From a bacterium (GTDB lineage Bacteria; Sysuimicrobiota; Sysuimicrobiia; Sysuimicrobiales; Segetimicrobiaceae): a stretch of DNA of 64,000 nucleotides. The position numbers and the translations under genes are program-made. Below the pieces are notes generated by a model, which was not told where the DNA came from, ran no database searches, and saw nothing but the letters and a program-made list of their open reading frames with translations. Each line of letters begins with the position of its first letter. Position 1 is the first letter of the stretch. This document shows, one piece after another, positions 43,325 to 50,555 of this stretch. The stretch is from contig DATGJN010000113.1 of the NCBI GenBank assembly GCA_035295165.1, positions 1-64,000 on the forward strand. The letters are read 5' to 3'.

Positions 43325-43666
43325 CTATCCATTGTGCCGCCGACCCGCAGCGACGGCCGCCTCCGGCACGTCACGCGACGTCGACGGGTCCGACGGCTCG
43401 TCATCCCCATCCGCGGCGATCGGCTGCGCGGCGAGCCACGCGCCCACGCCCTGCAGGCTCATGCCCTGCTCTTCAATCAGGCGCCGGATCTGGCGGATCA
43501 GCTCCAGGTCTTGCATTGAGTAGAGGCGGTGATGCCCCCTGGTGCGAGCCGGTTGCAGGAGACGATACTCCACCTCCCACATCCGCAGGCGTCGAGGTTC
43601 GACCCCCGTGAGCGCTGCCGCGGTTCGGATCGGGTAGATTGGTAGATTCCCGAGCCTCGGTCCCAT
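43325..43666 (-). CDS. Small MerR-type (HspR-like) transcriptional regulator
   Basis: A 113 aa protein with one MerR winged-helix domain: LPIYPIRTAAALTGVEPRRL, RMWEVEYRLLQPARTRGHHR, LYSMQDLELIRQIRRLIEEQ, then GMSLQGVGAWL. The ending resembles HspR-type short MerR proteins with no effector domain; about 35 residues of polar tail follow. The ATG has a GGAGAGG site. It is flanked by two sigma-factor genes of the same family, and overlap and spacing indicate a single transcript. Confidence 0.85.
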   Translation of the reverse strand: MGPRLGNLPIYPIRTAAALTGVEPRRLRMWEVEYRLLQPARTRGHHRLYSMQDLELIRQIRRLIEEQGMSLQGVGAWLAAQPIAADGDDEPSDPSTSRDVPEAAVAAGRRHNG

Positions 43667-43706
43667 GACACCACCTCTCCTTGAGCCCTGAGAGCCCTGA
43701 TCTGCG

Positions 43707-44486
43707 TTATGCACCGCCGGCACCGACGGTCTGCACGAGCGGGGCGAGGCGCTTGAGCGCCGCGGCCAGCAACCGGGACACGTGCCGCTGCGAGATACCC
43801 ATCAGCTTGGCAGTCTCGCTCTGGGTGAGATCGAGATAGAACAGGTAGTACACAGCCTTCCGCTGGACCTCAGCCAGCCGCTCGATCGCCTGGAGCAGCA
43901 TCACGCGGTCTTCGATCGGGAGCTGGAACGACACGTATCGCTGGCGTGGCGCGGGCTGGGCGTCGCCGCCGGCCTCGTCGTTGATGCGCTCGACGCGGGT
44001 GGCCCCGTAGGCCTGGAGCACCTCCAGGAGCTCATCGTCGGTGATCCGCATGCGCTTGGCGATCTCGGGCAGCGTCGCGGATCGCCCGAGCTCCTGCTGC
44101 AACTCGGCGCCGGCGGCTTTCATTTCACCGTAGGCCTTGCGGGCCCACCGCGGAGTGCGCATGAGGTCGACGTCGTCGCGGAGGTAATGTCGAATCTCGC
44201 CCGCCACGTGGTGGTAGGCGTACGTCTCAAACTTGACGTTGCGCGCCGGGTCGAAGGTGTTGACCGCGGTCATCAACCCGATCGCGCCGACCTGGATGAG
44301 ATCATCGAGCGGTATGGACTGCCGGACATACCGGCGCGCGATCTTGCGCACAAGCGGAAGATACTGGCACACCAACTGGTGATACAGTCCGACATCCTTC
44401 GTGCGCCTGTACTGATGGAACACTTCCGAAATCGCGGGCCCGTTTGAACCCGAATCTTCCTGAATGGCCATCGCACTCGTGCCCAT
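43707..44486 (-). CDS. SigB/WhiG/FliA-like RNA polymerase sigma factor (copy 2)
   Basis: A 259 aa group 3 sigma factor, first gene of the motor operon. Region 2 is VCQYLPLVRKIARRYVRQSI and LDDLIQVGAIGLMTAVNTFD, region 3 has TLPEIAKRMRITDDELLEVL, and region 4 is LTQSETAKLMGISQRHVSRL. The ATG at 44484-44486 has GGGGGGGAG upstream; longer open frame to 44555 lacks a better start. The 5' leader of over 200 nt carries a GEMM-I riboswitch and a terminator, so expression of this factor and the downstream pilus genes should respond to cyclic di-GMP. Confidence 0.9.
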   Translation of the reverse strand: MGTSAMAIQEDSGSNGPAISEVFHQYRRTKDVGLYHQLVCQYLPLVRKIARRYVRQSIPLDDLIQVGAIGLMTAVNTFDPARNVKFETYAYHHVAGEIRHYLRDDVDLMRTPRWARKAYGEMKAAGAELQQELGRSATLPEIAKRMRITDDELLEVLQAYGATRVERINDEAGGDAQPAPRQRYVSFQLPIEDRVMLLQAIERLAEVQRKAVYYLFYLDLTQSETAKLMGISQRHVSRLLAAALKRLAPLVQTVGAGGA

Positions 44487-44694
44487 GCTCCCCCCCCATC
44501 CAATGCCACCCGCCGACCACCTGCGCGCCGGTGTCCTGTCTCGGCTCTGGCGCACAGATGCCGGCCCTTCCGTCGCCTCCGCGCTTCCGCGGGGAACGGA
44601 CCGGCTTATATCGCGGTTGGATCACTCTGTTGGGGGCAATCAGACAGAAGACAGAAGACAGAAAGACAGCGGGACCTGTGGTACGCGGGTGTTT
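44487..44694 (-). other. Untranslated leader between terminator and sigma-factor start
   Basis: About 208 nt of the leader after the terminator. It contains a short GAAGACAGAA-like repeat tract (around 44640-44670) but no open frame with a credible start. It may hold sequences that affect translation of the sigma factor; nothing specific is recognised. Confidence 0.4.
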
Positions 44695-44731
44695 TTGGAG
44701 AAAAAAGAAGCCTCCCACGCACCACGGGAGG
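44695..44731 (-). terminator. Intrinsic terminator of the riboswitch expression platform
   Basis: On the minus strand CCTCCC and GGGAGG pair (extended by two G-U pairs) around a short loop, followed by CTTCTTTTTTCT, a proper T run. It lies 11 nt downstream of the aptamer. The 5' arm CCCGTGG (44722-44728) is complementary to CCACGGG (44786-44792) inside the aptamer, so alternative pairing between the two is possible. Confidence 0.8.
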
Positions 44732-44742
44732 TTTCCGGTTGT

Positions 44743-44835
44743 CGCTCCGGCAACCCGGCTGACTTGCCAGCTCGCGCTGGCCTGTCCCGTGGCTTTGCGT
44801 CCCCAGATCTCTCTGGGTTTGCCCCTACAGAAGCG
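44743..44835 (-). promoter_or_regulatory. GEMM-I cyclic-di-GMP riboswitch aptamer
   Basis: Read on the minus strand, the RNA has the GEMM-I core in order. The GGGGCAAACC segment is followed by a hairpin CCCAGA-GAGA-TCTGGG with a GNRA loop (44802-44817). Then come GGACGCAAAGCC, a second hairpin CCAGC-GCGA-GCTGG, and the closing GTCAGCCGGGTTGCC. A closing helix CGCTTC/GGAGCG (44830-44835 with 44743-44748) bounds the domain. Nucleotides equivalent to the ligand-contacting G20, A47 and C92 of the Vibrio Vc2 aptamer appear as G, A and C, which favours cyclic di-GMP over cGAMP. It is followed by an intrinsic terminator and the sigma/pilus operon. Confidence 0.82.
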
Positions 44836-44854
44836 GCACAGCTATGAAGTTGTA

Positions 44855-44915
44855 CCTACTAAGTAATCATATTCATGGAAACTTGTCAAGACACTGTCTG
44901 AAAGATTATAACCGC
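44855..44915 (-). promoter_or_regulatory. AT-rich promoter region of the riboswitch transcript
   Basis: This stretch is strikingly AT-rich for the window. On the minus strand it has a perfect TATAAT at 44905-44910 and a TTGACA at 44884-44889 with TATGAT at 44866-44871, but no pair has standard spacing (TTGACA to TATGAT is only 12 nt). An inverted repeat AGACA-C-TGTCT (44890-44900) lies between them. Which element starts the transcript is not resolved. Confidence 0.4.
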
Positions 44916-45001
44916 CCGTTGACCCAGCCTCTTGAGATCTTCCGCCATGCCGTCACGCCGCTCGGCCGCAGGCAATGCCGTGTCGTGGCGCTGACGGGTG
45001 A

Positions 45002-45020
45002 CTCGCGATTTTATCGCGAG
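45002..45020. other. Perfect palindromic hairpin downstream of ruvX
   Basis: CTCGCGAT and ATCGCGAG form an 8 bp perfect stem with a TTT loop, 32 bp after the ruvX stop. No T run follows on the minus strand, so it is a weak terminator at best; it could also be an operator for the riboswitch promoter nearby. Confidence 0.45.
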
Positions 45021-45051
45021 GAACACCCGCTCCACGGCACCCCGACGGCGA

Positions 45052-45468
45052 TCATGACCGTCGCGCGTCGAGCCGTGCTTGGAGCACGACGGCCGCTGCC
45101 ACGCGGTCGCGCGCGTGGCGCCGTTCCTCTCGACGGGCACCCCCGCGGATCAGCGCGCGTTCCGCCGCGACCGTCGACAGACGCTCATCCCACAGTTCCA
45201 CGTGGAGTCCGGTGTGCGCGCGCAGCCGCTCGGCGAACGCCTCCGCGTCCCTCGCCGCCGGACCGGACGTGCCGTCCATGTTGCGCGGCCACCCGACGAT
45301 CACGCTCGCAACCCCATGCGCCGCGCACAACGCCGCCACCTGTCCTACGTCCCCGCGCGCCGACCGATGGGGGATCGTCGTCAACGGGGACGCGACGGTC
45401 CCGGTCGGATCGCTGAGCGCGATCCCGATGCGCTTCGTACCGAGGTCGACCCCCAGCACTCGGCTCAC
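45052..45468 (-). CDS. ruvX: Putative pre-16S rRNA nuclease RuvX/YqgF
   Basis: A 138 aa RNase H-fold nuclease involved in 16S rRNA 5' processing. All family motifs are present: VLGVDLGTKRIGIALSD at the N-terminus, VIVGWPRNMDGTSGPAA, ELWDERLSTVAAERAL and the final DRVAAAVVLQARLD with the catalytic aspartate. Its ATG overlaps the alaS stop by four bases. The alaS-ruvX pairing is a common bacterial arrangement. Confidence 0.93.
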   Translation of the reverse strand: MSRVLGVDLGTKRIGIALSDPTGTVASPLTTIPHRSARGDVGQVAALCAAHGVASVIVGWPRNMDGTSGPAARDAEAFAERLRAHTGLHVELWDERLSTVAAERALIRGGARREERRHARDRVAAAVVLQARLDARRS

Positions 45469-48176
45469 CGCGGCCCTCCCGTCGCCCCGGCGATCACTTC
45501 GCGGACGATCTCCGGCAGCGCATCGATCGCCTCGGCCAGACGCTCCGGGTCACCCCCGCCCCCCTGCGCCAGTTCGGGTCGTCCACCGCCCCGCGTGCCC
45601 AGCCGCCGGTTGAGCGCCTGCATCACCTTGGATGCGGCCGCGCCGCGCTCCACGGCACCGGGCGTGGCCATGACCACCAGCTCGATCCGGCCGTTCGCGC
45701 CGCCGGCGGCCACGATGACGCCGGCCGGAAGGCGCGGCTTCACGCGGTCCCCAAGGGCGCGCAGCGCCGCCTGATCGGCGCCCGCGACGGTCACGCCGAC
45801 GACCGCGATCCCATCCACGTCCCGCGCCGACCGCACGAGCGCATCAAGATCCGGAACCGCGACGCCTACCCTGGCGCGCTCCGCGCCACGCTCCACGGCC
45901 CGCCGCCGTTGTTCGAGCTGCTTCACGCGCTCGGGCAACGCGTCGGGCGCCACGCGCAACTCGGCGGCGGCCTCCCGCAGCTTCGTCTGGGCCGCGTGAA
46001 CCCGGTCTGACGCGCCCCGGCCGGTCACGGCTTCGAGGCGGCGGGTCCCGGCGCCGACAGAGCCTTCGTTCGTCACGAGAAACAGACCGATCTCCGACGT
46101 CACCCGCACGTGCGTGCCGCCGCACAACTCGCGGCTGTACGCGTCGATGCTGACGACACGCACCTCGTCGCCGTACTTCTCCCCGAACAGGGCCATCGCG
46201 CCGGCATCGACGGCCTCACGGTACGACATCACCGCGGTCTCGACCGGCAGCGCGCCCAGAATCTGCGCGTTCACGCGATCCTCGATCCGGGTGAGCTCGT
46301 CGGGCGTGAGCGCGGCCATGTGCACGAAATCGAAACGCAGGCGGTCGGGCGCCACCAGCGACCCCGCTTGGCGCGCGTGCTCACCGAGGATCTCGCGCAG
46401 CGCCTTGTGCAACAGGTGCGTCGCGGTGTGGTTGCGGGCGATATCGCTCCGGCGCGCCGCGTCGACCGCCAGCCGGACGCGGTCCCCTTCTCGCAGCAGC
46501 CCCGCCGCGATGCGCCCGTGGTGCACCCACACCCCGGGCACGGGCCGCTGGGTGTCGCGCACCTCGACCGCCCCCCTCGCCCCGCGAATCTCGCCCGTGT
46601 CGCCGACCTGCCCGCCGGCCTCCCCGTAGAACGGGGTCCGGTCGCAGACGATCTCCACGTCCTGGCCGGCCTCCGCCGCGCGCACCCGCCGCCCGCCGGC
46701 GAGGAGCGCCACGACGCGGCCCTCGGCCTCGAGCGCATCGTACCCGAGGAACACCGTCTCGGTGCCCGCGTCCCGCAGTTCGCCGTATGCGGTTCGATCC
46801 GGGGCATCGAACTTGAACGCCAGCGCCCCGCGGGAGCGTTCGCGCTGCCGCTCCATCTCCGACGCAAACTCCGCCTCGTCGATCTCCATCCCGGCCTCGC
46901 GGGCGACGTCCCGCGTCAGATCAGGCGGGAAGCCATACGTATCGTACAGCCGGAACACCTCGGCGCCCGGCAGCGACGACCCGCCGCGTGCGCGGGTCTC
47001 GGTGATCAGCGCGTCGAGCCGCTCGAGCCCGGCGTCCAGCGTGCGCTCGAATCTCGCCTCTTCGGCCCCGAGCACGTCGCGGATGTACGGCCGCTGCTGC
47101 ACCACTTCGGGGTACGCATCCCCCATGACGGCGATCACCTCGTCTGCGACGCGGGGGAGCAGCGCCTGCGGTCCCTCGGTGGCGTGCGTCGATCCCGGAT
47201 CCTCGGCGATCATGCGCCGGGCGAACCGCATCGCGCGCCGCATGATCATCCGAAGGACGTAGCTGCGCCCCTCGTTGCCTGGCACGACGCCGTCGGCAAC
47301 GAGAAACGTCATCGCGCGGCCGTGATCGGCCAGTACCCGATACGCCACGGCGTGCGCCGCCCGCTGCGCCGCGCTGTGGCCCAGGATTCTGGTCTGGATC
47401 CCGCCGAGAATCGGCAGGAACAGGTCGGTATCGTAGTTCGTCGGCACGTGCTGCAGCACCGAGACGATGCGCTCGAACCCCATGCCGGTATCGACGCCCG
47501 GCTTCGGCAGCGGCGTGCGGACGCCGCCGGGCGCCTGGTTGAACTGCATGAACACCAGGTTCCAGATCTCGATCCACCGGCCGCAGCCATTGTCGAGGGC
47601 GACGCTGCAGTCCGCCCGGCCGCACGTACACGCCTCGGGCCCCCAATCGTAATGCAGTTCGCTCGTCGGTCCGCACGGCCCGACATCGCCCATCATCCAG
47701 AAATTCGTCTTCTCGCCCATCCGCAGCACCCGCGCGGGGGACGCGCCGACCGCGGCCCACGCGTCTGCGGCCTCGTCGTCGTCGTGGAACACCGTGAAGA
47801 CCAGGCGGTCCTGCGGAATACCCAGCGGACCGGTCACCAGCTCCCAGGCGAACCGCACCGCGTCGCGCTTGAAGTAGTCGCCGAAACTGAAGTTGCCGAG
47901 CATCTCGAAGAACGTGTGATGCCACGGCGACGGGCCAACGTTCTCGAGATCGTTGTGCTTGCCGCTCACCCGCATGCATTTCTGGACGGTGGTCGCGCGG
48001 AGGTACGGCCGCTGCTCCAGCCCGAGGAACACGTCCTTGAACTGGACCATCCCCGCGTTCGTGAAGAGCAGCGTGGGATCGCCTGCGGGAACGAGCGACG
48101 CGCTGCGGACGCGCCGGTGCCCCTGCCCCTCGAAGTAGCGAAGGAAGATTTCCCGGACCTCGGCGCCCGTCTTCAT
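45465..48176 (-). CDS. alaS: Alanyl-tRNA synthetase
   Basis: A 903 aa class II synthetase that charges tRNA-Ala. The N-terminal aminoacylation domain has REIFLRYFEGQGHRRV, LVPAGDPTLLFTNAGMVQFK and FGDYFKRDAVRFAWE. The editing domain has HTATHLLHKALREILG and CGGTHVRVTSEIG, giving the zinc/editing residues. A C-terminal DHHA1-like domain ends the protein. It is full length. It is preceded by the aminotransferase gene (16 bp gap) and followed by ruvX. Confidence 0.96.
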   Translation of the reverse strand: MKTGAEVREIFLRYFEGQGHRRVRSASLVPAGDPTLLFTNAGMVQFKDVFLGLEQRPYLRATTVQKCMRVSGKHNDLENVGPSPWHHTFFEMLGNFSFGDYFKRDAVRFAWELVTGPLGIPQDRLVFTVFHDDDEAADAWAAVGASPARVLRMGEKTNFWMMGDVGPCGPTSELHYDWGPEACTCGRADCSVALDNGCGRWIEIWNLVFMQFNQAPGGVRTPLPKPGVDTGMGFERIVSVLQHVPTNYDTDLFLPILGGIQTRILGHSAAQRAAHAVAYRVLADHGRAMTFLVADGVVPGNEGRSYVLRMIMRRAMRFARRMIAEDPGSTHATEGPQALLPRVADEVIAVMGDAYPEVVQQRPYIRDVLGAEEARFERTLDAGLERLDALITETRARGGSSLPGAEVFRLYDTYGFPPDLTRDVAREAGMEIDEAEFASEMERQRERSRGALAFKFDAPDRTAYGELRDAGTETVFLGYDALEAEGRVVALLAGGRRVRAAEAGQDVEIVCDRTPFYGEAGGQVGDTGEIRGARGAVEVRDTQRPVPGVWVHHGRIAAGLLREGDRVRLAVDAARRSDIARNHTATHLLHKALREILGEHARQAGSLVAPDRLRFDFVHMAALTPDELTRIEDRVNAQILGALPVETAVMSYREAVDAGAMALFGEKYGDEVRVVSIDAYSRELCGGTHVRVTSEIGLFLVTNEGSVGAGTRRLEAVTGRGASDRVHAAQTKLREAAAELRVAPDALPERVKQLEQRRRAVERGAERARVGVAVPDLDALVRSARDVDGIAVVGVTVAGADQAALRALGDRVKPRLPAGVIVAAGGANGRIELVVMATPGAVERGAAASKVMQALNRRLGTRGGGRPELAQGGGGDPERLAEAIDALPEIVREVIAGATGGPR

Positions 48177-48192
48177 CCGACGCGGACCGTCG

Positions 48193-49548
48193 TCACGCGC
48201 CCTCGACCGCGGCCGCGCGCACCGACGCGAGCAGGCGGTCCGTCTCCGCGACGGCGCCGTCGATCCCGACTGCGGCGCGATCGACCAGGTCCGGCGTGAT
48301 CGTCAGTGGCGGCGCGACCCTGATGACCTCGGGCTTGTTCAGGGTATAGAAGGTGATCACGCCCCGGTGGCCGGCCTCCGCCGATACCATGAGCGCATAG
48401 TCGCTGTGCACGAACTCCACCCCGAGCAGCAGCCCGCGGCCCCTCACGTCGCGGATCACCGACGGATATCGCCGCTGGATCTCGCGCAGCCGCGCCAGGA
48501 ACCGTTCCCCCATCGTCACCGCCCGCTCGGCCAGCCGCTCCTCCACCAGCACCTCGAGCGTCGCGATCGCCGCGCGGCACGCCAGGGGGTTCCCGCCAAA
48601 CGTGGACGAGTGAATGTAGGGCTGGCGCTGGAACTCCTCCCACAGGGCGGGCCGCGCGATGAACGCGCCGATCGGGATCACCCCGCCGCCGAGCGCCTTC
48701 GCCATCGTCAGGATGTCGGGGACGACGCCGTCGTGCTCCACGCAGAACAACCGCCCCGTCCGCCCCAGCCCAGTCTGGATCTCGTCGGCGATCAGGAGGA
48801 CCCGACGGCGGTCGCAGATCTCGCGCACCCGCCGCAGGTATCCGGGCGGCGGTACGATCACGCCGGCCTCGCCTTGAATCGGCTCGAGGATCACCGCGGC
48901 GGTGTCCGGTCCGACCGCCCGCTCGACCGCGTCCGCGTCCCCGAACGGCACGTGCGTGAATCCCGGCACAAGCGGTCCGAACGGCCCGCGGTAGTACTCC
49001 CGCCCCGTCGCTGACAACGCGCCGAGCGTCTTGCCGTGGAACGCCTCCTGCATCGCGACAAACCCGGGACGGCCCGTCGTGAGCCGCGCCAGCTTGAGCG
49101 CCCCCTCCACCGCCTCGGCGCCGCTGTTGCAGAAGAAGCTGTACTGGAGGTCGCCGGGCGCAAGCGCCGCGAGCCGCTCGGCGAGCTCGGCCGGCGCGGC
49201 GCTCGGCATCGTCCGCACCGACATCGGCATCCGGTCCAGCTGATCGCGCACCGCGGCCAGCACGCGTGGATGACGGTGGCCGACGTTGAAGATCGCGGGG
49301 CCGCACGCGCAGTCGACGTACTCCCGGCCGTGCGCGTCCCAGACGATGCAGTCTTCCGCAGCCCACTCGATCGTCTCGGACCCGCCGAACTTGAACAGCC
49401 GCGCGAGCCCCGGGTTCACGTACCGGCGGTACCGCTCGATCGTGTCCGCGACCAGCCGCTCGCGTTCCGCGGCGGGAAGCAACGCCACCGGCGGCACGCG
49501 AGCGCCCCCCGCCGGCGCGCCGGCGGCGTCACGCGACTCCGGGGTCAC
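48193..49548 (-). CDS. Class III aminotransferase (putrescine/4-aminobutyrate-like)
   Basis: A 451 aa PLP enzyme of the acetylornithine/GABA/putrescine aminotransferase class. Lys284 in MAKALGGG is the PLP lysine, D255 in ADEIQTGLGRTG contacts the pyridine nitrogen, and CNSGAEAVEGALKLAR binds phosphate. The N-terminal block ERYRRYVNPGLARLFKFGG and EYVDCACGPAIFNVGHRHP resembles putrescine aminotransferases more than ArgD. The GTG start has GGAGG six bases upstream and overlaps the NUDIX gene by 20 bp. A role in putrescine catabolism is inferred and gains support from the polyamine operon nearby. Confidence 0.82.
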   Translation of the reverse strand: MTPESRDAAGAPAGGARVPPVALLPAAERERLVADTIERYRRYVNPGLARLFKFGGSETIEWAAEDCIVWDAHGREYVDCACGPAIFNVGHRHPRVLAAVRDQLDRMPMSVRTMPSAAPAELAERLAALAPGDLQYSFFCNSGAEAVEGALKLARLTTGRPGFVAMQEAFHGKTLGALSATGREYYRGPFGPLVPGFTHVPFGDADAVERAVGPDTAAVILEPIQGEAGVIVPPPGYLRRVREICDRRRVLLIADEIQTGLGRTGRLFCVEHDGVVPDILTMAKALGGGVIPIGAFIARPALWEEFQRQPYIHSSTFGGNPLACRAAIATLEVLVEERLAERAVTMGERFLARLREIQRRYPSVIRDVRGRGLLLGVEFVHSDYALMVSAEAGHRGVITFYTLNKPEVIRVAPPLTITPDLVDRAAVGIDGAVAETDRLLASVRAAAVEGA

Positions 49549-50044
49549 CGCGCACCTCCGCCGAGCCCGCGGTCCCCGGCGCCAGCCGGGTCAGCGCCGC
49601 CTGGGCGCGGCGGACGACCTGGCGGGTCTCTTTGTATTTGATGCGGTCCAGCGCGTCGTCCAGCGTCACCCACTCGCACCGGACGAATCCCTCCTCGCGC
49701 TGCGGGGACGGTTCTTCACCGCCGAGGAACTCCATCAGGTAGTAGTGCACGGTCTTGTCGTAGTATGTATCTTCCGCCTTCCAGAAGAAGACGTACCGCT
49801 CTTCGCCGAGATCCGACACGATCCGGACGTTGTGGATCCCGGTCTCCTCGGCCACCTCGCGCCGCGCGACAGCCTCCGGAGTCTCCCCGGGCTCGATCGT
49901 GCCCTTCGGGAGCATCCATTTGCCCGTTTCGTGCTGCAGGAGGAGGATGCGGAAACCGTCCCCGGATACGTCTGCCGCGCTCCGCCGGAACACCACGCCG
50001 CCCGCGCTGCGAGCGGGCTTGATCTTGCGCCACGGCTGCGGCAC
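49529..50044 (-). CDS. NUDIX hydrolase
   Basis: A 171 aa pyrophosphohydrolase. The Nudix box is complete: GTIEPGETPEAVARREVAEE followed by TGI, matching GX5EX7REUXEEXGU. Strands around it read SAGGVVFRR and LQHETGKWMLPK, resembling MutT/Ap4A-type proteins. The GTG at 50042-50044 is preferred because AGGAGG lies six bases upstream; the longer open frame to 50161 lacks a ribosome binding site. The substrate is unknown. It heads the aminotransferase-alaS-ruvX run. Confidence 0.88.
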   Translation of the reverse strand: MPQPWRKIKPARSAGGVVFRRSAADVSGDGFRILLLQHETGKWMLPKGTIEPGETPEAVARREVAEETGIHNVRIVSDLGEERYVFFWKAEDTYYDKTVHYYLMEFLGGEEPSPQREEGFVRCEWVTLDDALDRIKYKETRQVVRRAQAALTRLAPGTAGSAEVRGDPGVA

Positions 50045-50191
50045 CGTCAACCTCCTGCGTGTGCGCGATGGCATCGCCCGAGAGGCGAGGCGGGCCGTCT
50101 CCAACCTCGGATACGGGGGCGGCCCCACGAGGCCCCCACCCACGTCCTGCCGTTTCGGCACGCGGCCGGCGGCAACCCGTCGAAACCGGGG

Positions 50192-50362
50192 TCAGTGGCT
50201 GCGCTTGCGTCGAACGGCGCGGCGGCGGCGCTTCTGGCTCGGCTTCTCGTAGTGCTCGTGGCGCTTCGCGTCTGTGAGGATTCCGGACCGCTTGACTTGG
50301 CGCTTGAACCGACGGAGGGCGCTGTCCAGCGTCTCGTCCTTGCCAACTCGAACCTCGGTCAA
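50192..50362 (-). CDS. rpsU: 30S ribosomal protein S21
   Basis: A 56 aa basic protein: [20 protein letters not shown], then [20 protein letters not shown], ending in [12 protein letters not shown]. This is the full S21 length and pattern. A TTG start is chosen because GGAGGTG lies six bases upstream and homologous proteins start here. The frame is open to 50431 but without family similarity. Confidence 0.93.
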   Translation of the reverse strand: MTEVRVGKDETLDSALRRFKRQVKRSGILTDAKRHEHYEKPSQKRRRRAVRRKRSH

Positions 50363-50555
50363 CCGGCCCACCTCCAGGACAACCAGCCCTGCGATGCCGC
50401 CATTATACACGACCGACACGCGAGTCGCCAAGACGGTCGTGACATCGAAGGATGTCGAGGCGAACGTGAGGCGATGACCTCACGGAGAAGCGCACCGGGC
50501 TGATGCGTCGACGGTCGGAGCTCGCGATGCCGCGGCTCCGCGCGGGGACGACGGC

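Noticed and set aside
44743-44835. GEMM aptamer as a cGAMP (GEMM-Ib) sensor
   Set aside because: The base equivalent to position 20 reads as G when aligned to the core, as in c-di-GMP aptamers; cGAMP types have A. Alignment in this part has one uncertain base, so it is not absolute.
44844-45416. Plus-strand open frame with a promoter-like TTGTCA-N18-TATAAC upstream
   Set aside because: It is antisense to ruvX and its translation is low-complexity. The promoter-like sequence has no plausible plus-strand gene.
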